NCBI GenBank assembly: GCA_040143965.1
Contig: JASJQH010006937.1
Location: 1-35,945, forward strand
Length of the DNA: 35,945 nt
DNA from: Basidiobolus ranarum
Taxonomy: Eukaryota > Basidiobolomycota > Basidiobolomycetes > Basidiobolales
Reading direction: 5' to 3'
The notes under the pieces were generated by a model. That model was not told where the DNA came from, ran no database searches, and was given only the letters and a program-made list of their open reading frames with translations. Made by a program: the position numbers and the translations under genes. This document shows positions 1 through 9,788 of this stretch, one piece after another. The stretch's first letter is position 1. The number at the start of each line of letters is the position of its first letter.

Positions 1-322
1 GAGAGTGACAGAATCTTTTCTCTTCGTCGGGCAGTTTTTTGAATACCATTTCACTTACAACATACTCTACACCAATTAATTTGGCATTTGGCTTATCCGA
101 ATCGTAGATGATACATTGGTGCATATCTTCAGATAATTGCGTGCAGTAATGGTGGGCTATAACTTGGCGGTTCATATCATCAGCATAAAAATGAATGCCA
201 CACAAATGCTGACAAATGTGCTTTACTGGCTCAAAGGACTGGCTCATGGACGCTCCAGCTTGTAATGTTTTAGACTTCAAGCTTGGCTCTTCACCGGCGA
301 CACGTGGATCTTGTTCTAACAT
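1..322 (-). CDS. DUF1264 / oil body-associated protein (OBAP) homologue, 5' part
   Basis: Open frame from an ATG at 320-322 running off the left edge, so only the first 107 residues are present. The protein starts MLEQDPRVAGEEPSLKSK and continues with LQAGASMSQSFEPVKHICQH, then IHFYADDMNRQVIAHHYCTQ and CIIYDSDKPNAKLIGVEYVV. This order (alanine-glycine turn, F-x-P-V-K-x-I-C, A-x-H-Y-C, Y-D-S, L-I-G-x-E-Y) is the DUF1264 signature shared by plant oil-body-associated proteins and many fungal and bacterial proteins. Plant members associate with lipid bodies; the biochemical role in fungi is not established. No stop or frameshift is seen in the visible part. The family is usually around 200-250 residues, so roughly half is missing. 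Family membership is recognised from memory of the motif pattern; any lipid-body role is inference. Confidence 0.8.
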   Translation of the reverse strand, partial: MLEQDPRVAGEEPSLKSKTLQAGASMSQSFEPVKHICQHLCGIHFYADDMNRQVIAHHYCTQLSEDMHQCIIYDSDKPNAKLIGVEYVVSEMVFKKLPDEEKRFCHS

Positions 323-1052
323 GGGTAGTGTAAGGAATTGCTTTTGAATAGATAGCTAAAAATCACGCTGTAACCGACAAACACATCTCTTTTAAAGCTT
401 ACTAGCATTCACATTCAGAATGTCGTGTGAGTCAATACTACCCTTTCCAAACCACAGTTATCCTTTGTCGTCACCCAATTACGTATCGGTACATTCATAC
501 TTTCCCTCATAGCTAGTGACTCAGTAGCCAGCATGAAGCGAAGTCATCTTTGGGAACGTAAATGTAACAACCATCATCATGAATTCAATGACATCAGTCC
601 AAGTGGCTCAGCTCTGGACAGATTTACAAGGTGATTTGGCGTCAGACAGCTTAACAATTTTGTTAAAGTTGGAGAATTTGAAACCTCTAGAAAGTCGGCA
701 TTTACTCGGTACGCCCTGATCCTTAGCTTTCCATTGTGGCTTTCATGAAATTCACTAGCTGATCTTTGTGGTAGAGTTAATATGGTCCAGCCCAGACTTT
801 TACTGATATTGAGGCTTTGATCTACGAGGTGATCCATATATCTTGTAGAGAGTTCGACCTATCAAGTCTTACCTGGATATACATAATAAACGCTCTCGTT
901 TATCCCATACCGATGGTGACTGTTGTCAGGAAATATGTAAGTTGCTTATCAGAACAGAGTATCTTCAAGTTTTATTAATCTTTTATCAGTCTGTTACAGT
1001 TTAGTCAATAGTTCACTTCGTCAAGGGCATCCTATCCGAAGTGAAGGGGTAT
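323..1052. other. Intergenic stretch, no convincing gene
   Basis: Lies between the DUF1264 start and the 3' end of the DsbA-like gene, both on the minus strand. It holds the likely promoter of the former and the 3' flank of the latter. An 86-codon minus-strand frame (577-837) has no recognisable motif. A consensus-like minus-strand splice donor (CAG|GTAAG) sits near 872, so an unrecognised exon cannot be excluded. Confidence 0.5.
971..976 (-). terminator. Polyadenylation signal AATAAA for the DsbA-like gene
   Basis: The complement reads AATAAA about 77 nt downstream of the stop codon at 1053, a usual distance for a fungal poly(A) signal. Confidence 0.45.
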
Positions 1053-1726
1053 TCAAAGTAGGCTTTTAAGAGAATCCAACGTTTCCTTGCACTTATCATT
1101 TATTTCTTGATCATTTAATGGATCTTTGCCTTGCAACGTTTCTAAAACATAGGGAAGTTGGTCACAGCCCCAAAACACTTGATTATCAACGACCATGGTG
1201 GGGACTCCGAATACCCCTAATTCCTTTGCCTCTCGAATATTGTTTTCCAGCTCTTGTTTAGCTTCTTCTTCACCTTCCTCCGTCAGAGAAATTCCCTTTT
1301 CCTCCAAAAAGGCTTTCAGATGGGTTTTATTCGTTACCTCAATAAATTTTGATTTAGGATTCCAGATGGAGTCAAATAAGGCTTCCACGAGTTCACCTTG
1401 CCTTTTGCCTACTACAGAGGGTACTGAAGCTCTCAATGCGTAAACTGAGTTGAACGGATGAGTTACGGGGTATTTAAAGGGGATTTTGTTCACAGAAGAA
1501 TTCCTATAAGCATCTTTGATAATCCACTTTCTTTTGGCTTCATTGGCAATAGGTGCAGTTTGCTTCCAATGTTGAAGCAGGTTGAATAAAAATACTGGCT
1601 TAAGCACAAGCTTATGTTGGTACCGTTTAGTAGTACTCGAAGCTGTTTGAGAGCTAGATAGGAATACGGAGAAACATAATCAAAATAAAAGTAAACCACT
1701 TTCTCGGTAGAGTTGTTCAAGTTCAT
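1053..1726 (-). pseudogene. DsbA-family / GST-kappa-like (HCCA isomerase type) protein with one frameshift
   Basis: Two overlapping frames together match the 2-hydroxychromene-2-carboxylate isomerase / glutathione S-transferase kappa family, a thioredoxin-fold group that uses glutathione. The first frame starts at 1726 and carries the active-site region VVYFYFDYVSPYSYLALKQL, where the Ser of S-P-Y-S is the expected catalytic residue. The second frame, down to the stop at 1053, carries LKPVFLFNLLQHW, the cis-Pro segment GVFGVPTMVVDNQVFWGCDQ and a helical tail. The switch falls at about 1613-1616. Against the family spacing exactly one A in a short A-run is missing, which suggests a one-base deletion or an assembly error. 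A 26-nt GT-AG intron would also restore frame but is implausibly short and would delete conserved spacing. A 5'UTR intron is possible: donor near 1797, acceptor just upstream of the ATG. With the base restored the protein would be about 224 residues, normal for the family. Confidence 0.72.
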
Positions 1727-2048
1727 GGAAGGTTCCTTAAAAGTTAAAGCCCAGTGTACTAGTACCGTATCAAGAGTATGGTGTCATTCAATCTTACCTG
1801 TATGCAGATGATGACGATAGGACGTAATGAGGGCAGCTCTTTTGGGTACGATCGATTGGTTAGTACGGCAGTTCGCAGCTATTTCACCAATCGCCATGAT
1901 GAGTTAGTTGTAGTTTCACTTTCATCCAATACGTATTTGAAATGCCTTCATTTGCTTGCTAGGGTTTGAACCAATGTGAGTGACTAGCCTAATGGGGTGG
2001 CTTAGCATATCAATACCTGGGGTTTTGTTTGGATTGTTTCTTTTGAGT

Positions 2049-2111
2049 CTGGTATTTGATTACGGACTTGAGTGCGAAATGCCACCATTTCTCTAATGAA
2101 TCAAATACCAG
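2049..2111. repeat. 13-bp perfect inverted repeat
   Basis: CTGGTATTTGATT at 2049-2061 is repeated as its exact reverse complement at 2099-2111, with 37 nt between. It lies about 300 bp upstream of the C2-protein start and could form a cruciform or hold paired protein-binding sites. Function unknown. Confidence 0.6.
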
Positions 2112-2323
2112 CCATGATTGTGATCAACTTCATTGAACGCAAACGTCACCATTTTTGTTGTTACCTATATTTTTGGTCATCAAAGAAGTGACGTTGTAAT
2201 GTTACACAAGCCATCTTATTACATCTTGTGGTAGCTAATACGTCTGTCAAGTTGTCATTTAATTTGTTTCGATTATTTACTAACGTAATCACGACAGCAG
2301 CGGGAATTGTCTCTACTGTTCAC

Positions 2324-2331
2324 TATAAATA
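2324..2331 (+). promoter_or_regulatory. TATA box (TATAAATA) of the C2-protein gene
   Basis: TATAAATA lies 86-93 nt upstream of the ATG at 2417, followed by a pyrimidine- and CA-rich leader typical of a strong fungal promoter. Confidence 0.6.
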
Positions 2332-2416
2332 ACCACCATAGTATCCATTAACTACATCAAAAACCAGACTTACTCAATACCGCTCTTCTCTACACCACCA
2401 CTACTCTACTTACAAC

Positions 2417-2779
2417 ATGCCTCGTGGAACTCTTAACGTCTTCGCCATCGAAGGAAAAAACCTCAAGAATATTGAGTTCTTTGGAAAGATTGATCCTTAC
2501 TTGGTTGTTCGTGTCGATTCAGCAAATAAACAGCAAACTGAAGCTAAGAAAGATACGGTAAACCCTGCTTGGCAACAACGCTTCCAATTCGATATCTTCG
2601 AAGGTAACAACGAGCTCTTTGTGGAATGCTACGATAGCAACAAAATCATTGGACAAACTGTCGTTGACCTCGGCCAAATCTTCCAGTCAGGTGAAGTTGA
2701 GCAAGAATACCCAATCCAAACCAAAAAAGGTGAGGATGCTGGAACCGTCCGTCTTGGATTGAAGTTCACTCCCCAGTAA
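2417..2779 (+). CDS. Small single C2-domain protein (120 aa), intronless
   Basis: The whole protein is one C2 domain: start MPRGTLNVFAIEGKNLKN, loop 1 FFGKIDPYLVVRVD, the N-P-x-W strand (DTVNPAWQQRFQFDI), loop 3 LFVECYDSNKIIGQTVVDL and a final beta strand ending LGLKFTPQ. C2 domains bind membranes, often through calcium held by aspartates in loops 1 and 3. Here loop 1 keeps the D-P-Y aspartate, but loop 3 is short with a single aspartate, so classical two-calcium binding looks weakened. Short stand-alone C2 proteins starting MPRGTL are common in zygomycete-type fungi and plants; their roles are poorly known. TATA box, CA-rich leader and AATAAA 95 nt after the stop all fit an active gene. It is a distant relative of the C2-only gene at 29847-30631. 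Confidence 0.9.
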   Translation: MPRGTLNVFAIEGKNLKNIEFFGKIDPYLVVRVDSANKQQTEAKKDTVNPAWQQRFQFDIFEGNNELFVECYDSNKIIGQTVVDLGQIFQSGEVEQEYPIQTKKGEDAGTVRLGLKFTPQ

Positions 2780-3383
2780 GATACCAATATGTTAACCTCT
2801 CCCCTACCCTCTCTTTGTAATAACAATGCCATATACATTGGTCTGATGTAAAATGGATCGAGATGTCAATGAAAATAAACCGAATTCTGACAGCTAAGTC
2901 CCTTTAAACAACATTTAAATCCAAAGTAGACAATTGGATTACTCATGAAGTCATGAAACTGAAATTTTAAAGAATCTCCTTTCTATTGCACTCATGAATC
3001 GTATCCATTGCATGTGGAATATCCGAAAATACTCTAGCATATCAAAAGTTTCCATTGCAGGGTTAAATAACTTTATCTAGTAAGTTTACTCTCACATTTA
3101 CATTCAACTGTAACATATGATAGTAGTTCGTAGTGATCTCGCAAGATAGTAATGAGAGTAATCGATTCATTTGCAATGACAAGTGGATCTCTAAAGAGTA
3201 AATAATCCACCAAGGTTATATAGAGAGAGGGGATAAAGGTATAGGAGAGTAGCCGGTGAAGAGTTGGTTTTCAACCTATAGAATGGGGAGATCCCGCATG
3301 GGATTGCTAATACATAATACAACACATTTTTTACATATACTCAAAGGTAGGAAAACTTCCCAATAACACGGTAATACATGTAA
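2780..3383. other. Convergent 3' flanks of C2 and SURF4 genes
   Basis: Holds the poly(A) signal of the C2 gene near its left end and the 3' flank of the SURF4 gene. No additional coding signal seen. Confidence 0.6.
2874..2879 (+). terminator. Polyadenylation signal AATAAA for the C2-protein gene
   Basis: AATAAA 95 nt downstream of the stop codon. Confidence 0.55.
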
Positions 3384-4263
3384 CTAGAAATTCTTCTTCT
3401 TTTCATCAACAGAAATTCCACCTGGGCCTAAACTGATCAAAAGCATGAAACCGCCCATTATACTAAGTGTTTGGAAGAAATCATACTTCACAAAATCTCT
3501 ACTTGGGAGTGCGTGATGGATGGACCACCAGTTGTTGATGGCTACATTGAAAATAGATAGGAAGAGGACCAAGAACATAGCAGACCATTTGGCTTTAAAT
3601 CCGATAACTACCATAACGCATGCGATGAATCCGATGGCAGAGAATATTAAACGAGTCATATTCATTTCTCCAGCGAATACCAACGAAAGGAACAAGAAAA
3701 TCAACAAAACTCTACCTGCCAACTGGAAATAGGTTGATTTGTCCATGGTAGATATCGAGGGGAGTCCTGGAAATACATTCTTCTTCTTGGCTAACGCATC
3801 AGCTAGCAGCATTAAGAGACCACCAACTACTGATAAGTTGTGCAAGAAAAATCTCAAATCGAATATCAAACCATATCCAATCGTCTGTGAAATAACTACA
3901 GCGAACAGTCCTAGGATTGCATGCTCCGTGAATCTTTTAGCAATAGCTAGGATTGAGCCAGTCATCATTACCTAGAGAGTGATGGGGCAATTAGTTAAGT
4001 TGAGAGAGATGAATGGCGAATATGGGGAATCATACCAATACGTTCAAACCCAAGAAGAGCTGACTAAATCCTGAATAGAACCCTTGATATTTCTCTAAAT
4101 AGTAGACTTGATCGGACCACTGAGTGACAATACGAAGCGAATCCTCAAAGAAAGTAACCACAAGTAAGAACCGGGCGATGGCTGGAATGTATGGTTTAAC
4201 TGGAAAAGTGACCTTGGCAAGGGTATCTTCCATACGTGAGGAAAAGGATCTAACAAACTCCAT
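3384..4263 (-). CDS. SURF4 / Erv29-family ER cargo receptor
   Basis: Two exons, 4036-4263 and 3384-3971, joined across a 64-nt GT-AG intron, give 271 residues, matching human SURF4 (269). The family packs soluble secretory cargo into COPII vesicles at the endoplasmic reticulum and cycles back from the Golgi. Visible marks are the N-terminal MEFVRSFSSRMEDTLAKVTF, the hydrophilic signature FFEDSLRIVTQWSDQ, and the conserved turn DLRFFLHNLSVVGGLLMLLA. Several hydrophobic spans follow, with WWSIHHALPSRDFVKYDFFQ and GGISVDEKKKNF at the end. The last four residues, KKNF, form a C-terminal dilysine (KKXX) retrieval motif, as in other SURF4 proteins. Start chosen because the N-terminus aligns with the family; a TATA box lies about 70 nt upstream. 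Confidence 0.95.
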
Positions 4264-5369
4264 TCTGATCTAGAGTAAAATACCGAAGGATATGACTAAA
4301 ATATGAGTTTTTAGGTTTGGCGGCGACCTCTCCTTTTATAATGATGTGCATACAGTCACAAGGTGGGCTGAACGTGTGTATGCTTAGGAGAAACATCTGA
4401 ACGTTTGGCAGGGTTAAGGTGATGAGTTATTAACCTAACAAAGTTTGTGGGGAATGTTATTCTGGTGATATAATAGATAGACTTGAAGACAGCGATGCTG
4501 CTCAATCTTCAAATGGTTTCATACTTGGTAACAATATCCGCCGTGTATGCTTTAGCTAACCATATGCATGATCTAACTTCACCAACATAATAACTGAGCA
4601 ATTAATGAAAATCCGAGACATAAGAACCACGTGTTATGTATTGCGCTGTTTGAAATATCGTGCACTTAAACAAAATCGAGATGCAATCAATAATCATAGC
4701 CAACACTGTTGCTGGCCGATTATGCTGTAACACCAAGATTAGATTCATCATGTAAATTCTGCCGAATTGTATGTAAGAATCCCAACAGTATGCTCATTCT
4801 TTCTGGTGACATCTTAATATGATCCCGCCAACCAGTAACCTGACGCCGATCTCTGTACTTGTGGATGGAGACAGCAACTATGAGCCATTTTAAATTAGCC
4901 TATCTGTAAGACATGCGGACTAGCGATACACTGAAGATCAACCTTCTTGCTAAACCAATTTCATAAAGCTACATGTAATGTGACCACTACGAACTCCTTC
5001 ACATTCCATTGAATTCGATGCCATTCATTCCGTTGACAACCAACTCATGATATTTGACAATCAATTTATAAATTATTTCTATAAGTAATGGGGTCTGTAT
5101 TACAACTCGAATATCATGTAATAGTACAGGAAATAAGGTAAAGCGCACAAAAGTAACATGAAAGAATAGATGAGATGATATCTTTGGAAGGAAAAAAATA
5201 GAAAAGCTTCATAAGTAACCATGTATAGGAGGTGCTCATCGAAGACTTCAATGCGGAAAGATGTGTTGTACAATCAGGACGTAGTGGTGGTTTTAAAGAA
5301 TTAAAGTACTAGAGATGCGCCGTTGATACCTATTTACGCGGTAAATACACATAATGGAAAATGTACATT
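4264..5369. other. Intergenic stretch between SURF4 and TPR-DnaJ genes
   Basis: About 1.1 kb containing the SURF4 promoter at the left and the 3' flank of the co-chaperone gene at the right. I see no open frame with recognisable motifs and no convincing RNA gene. Confidence 0.6.
4332..4340 (-). promoter_or_regulatory. TATA box (TATAAAAGG) of the SURF4 gene
   Basis: The complement reads TATAAAAGG about 70 nt upstream of the SURF4 ATG. Confidence 0.6.
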
Positions 5370-7303
5370 TTAAAATCCACCAAATTGACTGAAGCCCCCA
5401 TTAAATTGCTGTCTACCGCCACCAAAGCCATGACTGTGGCCGCCAAAGCCATGGCCTCCACCGAAGCCACCTTGACCACTGGTAAACATCTGGAAGAACA
5501 CATCATTAAGATCATCACCACCGAAACCTCCACCCATTCCCATGCCACCTTCAAGATCAGCTCCAGAATCAAATCGTTGACGTTTGGCAGGGTCAGAAAG
5601 GATAGCATACGCCTCACCAATCTCTTTGAACTTGATTTCAGCCTGTTCATCTCCAGCATTTTTGTCTGGATGATATTGTAGAGCAAGTTTCCGGTAAGCC
5701 TTCTTGATTTCACTATCACCCGCATCTTTGCTTACACCAAGAACCTTGTAGTAATCTACGCGTTTGGACTTTTTCAACTCCAACTCGGCATTGTGAAGCT
5801 CTTGGCGGATTTCACGATTGCCTTGATCCTGATCTAAAGCACTACGAAGGTCCTTTACTGCTTCGTCGAACATTTCAAGCTTGAGGTAATTGTCAGCTCT
5901 ACGCCTATAAGCCTTGACAAAACTAGGATCTAGTTCGAGGGCGCTGCTGCAATCTTCAACAGCTTGATCAAATTTACTCATCTAATCGATCAAATAAAGT
6001 TTATAAATATAAATCCGCAATCATGTAACACGGCTGTGACGTACCTTGGCGGAGGCAGTTGCCCTATTGCTATAGATCTTGGAATTGCTAAGGTAATTCT
6101 CTCCATCGACCTCAAGAGCGGCAGTATATAAATCGTAAGCTTCTTGATAATTTCCAGCTCGGAATGCATCATTACCAGCATTCTTCTTGGCATCAATAGC
6201 TTTAATGGTCTATTGAAGGTTGAGTTAGTCGAGAGTAGATTATTGGCTTAGCAGATGAATAATTACCTTCAACAGTGTTCTTGCTTTGTGATAGTCAGGA
6301 TCACATCTCAAAGCTTCAGTGCAGTGAGCAAGAGCCTTGGCATTATCACCTTGTCTGTACAAGATGGTAGCTCTCAAATATAGTGCATCTGGGTTGGTAG
6401 GATCAGCACGCATAACCTCACTATTTAAATTAGATTAAATTTAAGTTTTCTATTTATGATAGAAAGATCATGAACTACGAACCTTGCGATTCTTACAGCA
6501 TCATCGAAGTTTTTCATGCCACACAAAATTTCGCCACGAAGCAACTTCCATTTGACGGGTGCAGTGATTCCATCAGAGCTAGTTTCCACCGTAGAAATTA
6601 GTCTCGAGATACAGGCAAGAGCATGGGAAAAGTCTTTAGCAGCAAGGTATGATTCTGTTTGATCTAACAGGACTTGATAATTCTGAAGATTATTCAATTC
6701 TTTGCGGGCTTGGACATTTAATGGTTCAACTTTTAGTATGAGATTAAACTGACGGCTTGACTCCGTAAGACTTCCTAAAGCTAAATGGCATCTAGCTAAA
6801 CGGAAATATCCCTTTTATGGATGTATTAGAATACGTCCTTTTGTAATAGAGTGAATCAAAGTATTTACCTTCATAAAGGTGTCATCTATCGCTATAGCCT
6901 TACGACAATCTTCCACGGCATCTTTGTAGCGTCTAAGCATCATTGAAGCAGCGGCTCTGTTACCATAATAGGCAGCTGCAGGAGTAATTTCTAAAGAAGA
7001 AAATCAAGTTAATTTACTGACAAATATATCTCATAAAACAGCCAAGTCAGAGCGCACGTGTACATTGGCAACATCAATAAAAAGATAAACATAATTAACC
7101 AACCGATAGCTTGAGTATATAGCTTGATAGCCTCCTCATAGTGACCAAGCTTGTACTCTTGGTTAGCTTGGTTCTTGATTTCTTCAGCAGAACTAAAGTT
7201 AAAATAAACAAGATTAAGAGTTTGTTAATATAGTTTCTAAGAGACGGACGAAGAAACGCAACTATGGCACGTAACCTCTAACTTACTTAATTTCGTTTGT
7301 CAT
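5370..7303 (-). CDS. TPR-repeat DnaJ co-chaperone, DNAJC7/TPR2 type
   Basis: Seven exons (7287-7303, 7104-7192, 6869-6990, 6483-6811, 6267-6420, 6045-6209, 5370-5981) with six GT-AG introns of 57-113 nt give 495 residues, against 494 in human DNAJC7. The protein links Hsp70 and Hsp90 by its TPR repeats and stimulates Hsp70 ATPase through its J domain. The N-terminus ([20 protein letters not shown]) starts the first TPR block. Further TPR units include [40 protein letters not shown] and [20 protein letters not shown]. The J domain is at about 368-432 with HPDK at 396-399. A Gly/Phe/His-rich tail ends [12 protein letters not shown]. The first coding exon is only 17 nt; it is supported by the in-frame junction and the family start. 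No type I zinc fingers are present. Confidence 0.96.
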
Positions 7304-9109
7304 TGTATTGAGTCAAGAAGTAATGCAAAAGATGGCTAAAAAAGGACAAACAGCGTGGAACAAAGAGTAACTACTGCAGTTGAAGAAAGGTAAAAGTTGG
7401 GCCAACTTCGAAAGCAAGATGCTAAATGAATTATATATGTCTAAAAAGGGAGATTTTTACACCAAAAAAAAGCGAAAAAGCTCCCCAGATACGCAAACGC
7501 TGTGGGCAAATAAATAATCTAGTACTATAATGGAGATCACTTAATGCAATAACCACCTTGCACATGGTAACCCAATTGCAAATTATAAGATCTCAAAATT
7601 CACAATTTCCAACGAATGGAGCCTAGTGATTTGTTTGTTTTCACTTCCATGAGAAAAAAAATCCCATTATAAACCAATGAATCCAGGTATTGCCTACTAT
7701 TTCGAATTCTTCCGGTAGTCATCCTGACCCGCAATCCCTCCCCAAAAGCATCTGTAATCACTCCAAAGTTCCATTTGTTTCCATCGGATTCCATGAGGCA
7801 GCTAAGAATGCAATGTAGTAAGAATCCAAATCTTGGATGCGCATCTTTATCATGGCTGGTATCGGTATATTACCCAGATATTTGAATAACAATAGGATGT
7901 TTAGCTCACTAGAAACATGGCTTTGATGCTCATTGCCGGTCCTTGCGAATCACCTCAGTAACCTAGATAGTACACTCGAGTGTGATTGGTTCGATTTGAA
8001 AGCTACGGAGGAAGGGTAAGATTTTTGGAATCAAAGACATTTCTAAAATACCAAAGCTCTGCAGATACCATTGGATATACAATCACCAAGTGCGATCTCT
8101 AGTGGAAGAAGTTTCAATCATCAGAAATCAACTGCGCTAAGCCAGCAAGTGTGTTCAGGTCCATGTCGAATCTGTGATTCTGCCAGGCAGGAAAAATGCA
8201 TCTCGGCCCTAGCCCAGGCCTATGGATCTTTCGTTGTAAGCATTGGCCATATTGCCCAACGGGATCGATCCTTGGTAAAGGATCGCTAATACGACCTGGT
8301 CCTCAGAGCATGGGCATAGCTGACGTTTTCCGTTCTTGGCCCCGAGACTCACTTACTTACTGAGGATGGATTTTATGGTTAAAATGGCCAAGAAGACTGG
8401 CCGTTCAAATGTAAAATAAGAGGATGCTCTCATGGTCTGGAAGCACGTAGGCAAGTGCACAGCTTCACAGCAATCTATCTCATGTGCCTTGTCACTATAC
8501 TACTATCATGAGCATTATTGCATCAAACAAGATTGAGCCTTGGATTACGTATGTGTAGAAATGCCGGTCAGGCTAATCCTTCTACCCTGATGTATTCAAT
8601 TTCAAGCTGTGTTTCTAAGAATATTGGACAAAATAGGTGCTCATGCCCTGGATCATCCTATTCCTCTAGTGTAAGCCCCTTATCAAACCAACACTATCCA
8701 AAAGAGGAGACTGAGCTCTAGCAGTCCAACAAAGATAATATTTCACCTAATCGTATGAAGTGTGATAGATTGTAACCAATCATGAGCCCACAGATGTCCA
8801 TATCGATGCTCTGTTTCGCGAAATTAGGACCATGCTGTATCACATCCTTTTCATTTGTGGCTTGGCACTTGATTCATCCCTGAATAATGTCTTGTATAAT
8901 AAGCCGGACTTTTGCTATATGTAAGCTTGGGTCAGGTTCAAGTGTTGATATTGTTATTAAATAGTAATGCCACGCGAGCTAATGAGATCGAGAGAAAACT
9001 GAAGAACATTCCTTGATACATTCAATTTATAAAATCGTAGAGTAAAACAAGTTGTGGACTGAACGCTCACTAGACAAGGGATCATTCGTATTCGTGGTCA
9101 GTGGCAGCG
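7304..9109. other. 1.8-kb stretch with no recognised gene
   Basis: Begins with the promoter of the TPR-DnaJ gene and ends with the 3' flank of the sorting nexin gene. Short open frames at 7600-7794 (minus), 8071-8289 and 8518-8721 (plus) carry no motif I recognise and no flanking splice sites that build a family protein. A small perfect hairpin is listed separately. Confidence 0.5.
8266..8285. repeat. Perfect 8-bp hairpin with GGTA loop
   Basis: CGATCCTT at 8266-8273 and AAGGATCG at 8278-8285 are exact reverse complements around a 4-nt loop. Lies in non-coding sequence; role unknown, may be chance. Confidence 0.5.
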
Positions 9110-9788
9110 TTAATAATCGTAATGCTCCCTAGAGAAATTAGGATCCTGTACAAATGGTGCGAGGATTTTACTACCAGTCTGTATTAAAGGGTGTCCAGCG
9201 ACACTAGTTGTAAGCTCTAGTTAGATAGTAAAGTGGATAAATAGTTTGGGATGTTGAGCTCTTACATTTGCAAAAATCTCTCTAAACCCTCACGACGCTG
9301 TTCGATTATTTCATCAGAGAACCGTTTGGTAAATACTTTACCAGGAAGGTGCGGAATGTTCACACGAGGACACTCACGTTCCAGAGTGTCGCGAAACCAT
9401 TCAAAATCTCTGTATCTTCTACGAACGGAAGAGGAGTCTAGTTTGAAGGCAGGGAGATTTGTCTAGTACAGAAAAAATGAAGACCGGTCAAACACTTAGA
9501 GTTAGGTTTTACCATGGAGATTCTTGCAGCTGAAGATTTCACATTACTATGGTAATACTTACTCTACAAACTATTTCGTAGTCAGTGTACATCTTTCTTC
9601 CAAATCCTTATTTTGATGAATTTAGTTCTTTTTCATGTAAAGATGAATTTGATTTCGAACTTACCATGCGTTTGTGGATTTTTTACTTCAATCTCTAAGA
9701 AATTTTCAGGAACACCATAAATGTCATCCAACGTCTGTTCTTTGATATTTGGTCTAGCACCTTCCCCAAAAGCGCGATGAAGGGCCAT
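9110..9788 (-). CDS. SNX3: Sorting nexin 3 (Snx3/Grd19), PX-domain protein
   Basis: Four short exons (9665-9788, 9563-9606, 9266-9462, 9110-9203) with GT-AG introns of 58, 100 and 62 nt encode 152 residues, the usual size for Snx3. The family binds phosphatidylinositol 3-phosphate on early endosomes and works with retromer in retrograde sorting of cargo. The translation shows [20 protein letters not shown], then [10 protein letters not shown], the PX core [20 protein letters not shown], the Pro-rich loop [20 protein letters not shown] and the last helices [20 protein letters not shown]. The R-R-Y-x-D-F and P-H-L-P-G-K elements form the lipid pocket. The start at 9788 is the first Met after an in-frame upstream stop. 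An AG acceptor a few bases upstream leaves open a further 5' exon with a different N-terminus. Confidence 0.92.

Larger units (their letters stand above)
1727..2416. other. Divergent promoter region between DsbA-like and C2 genes
   Basis: About 690 nt separate two divergent start codons. The stretch contains a perfect 13-bp inverted repeat and a TATA box, each listed separately, and a possible minus-strand 5'UTR intron (about 1735-1797). No other coding signal is seen. Confidence 0.55.

Noticed and set aside
577-837. 86-codon minus-strand frame
   Set aside because: No recognisable motif, no family-like composition, and no supporting splice chain; left as intergenic.
1604-1640. A 26-nt GT-AG intron to join the two DsbA-like frames
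   Set aside because: Far shorter than every other intron here (53-113 nt), and it would delete residues whose spacing is conserved.
1950-1975. T-arm-like GGTTCAAACCC on the minus strand, a possible tRNA B box
   Set aside because: The flanking bases do not form a 5-bp T stem and no A box or acceptor stem fits.
5361-5681. 106-codon plus-strand frame opposite the J-domain exon
   Set aside because: Antisense shadow of the Gly-rich tail and J domain of the co-chaperone.
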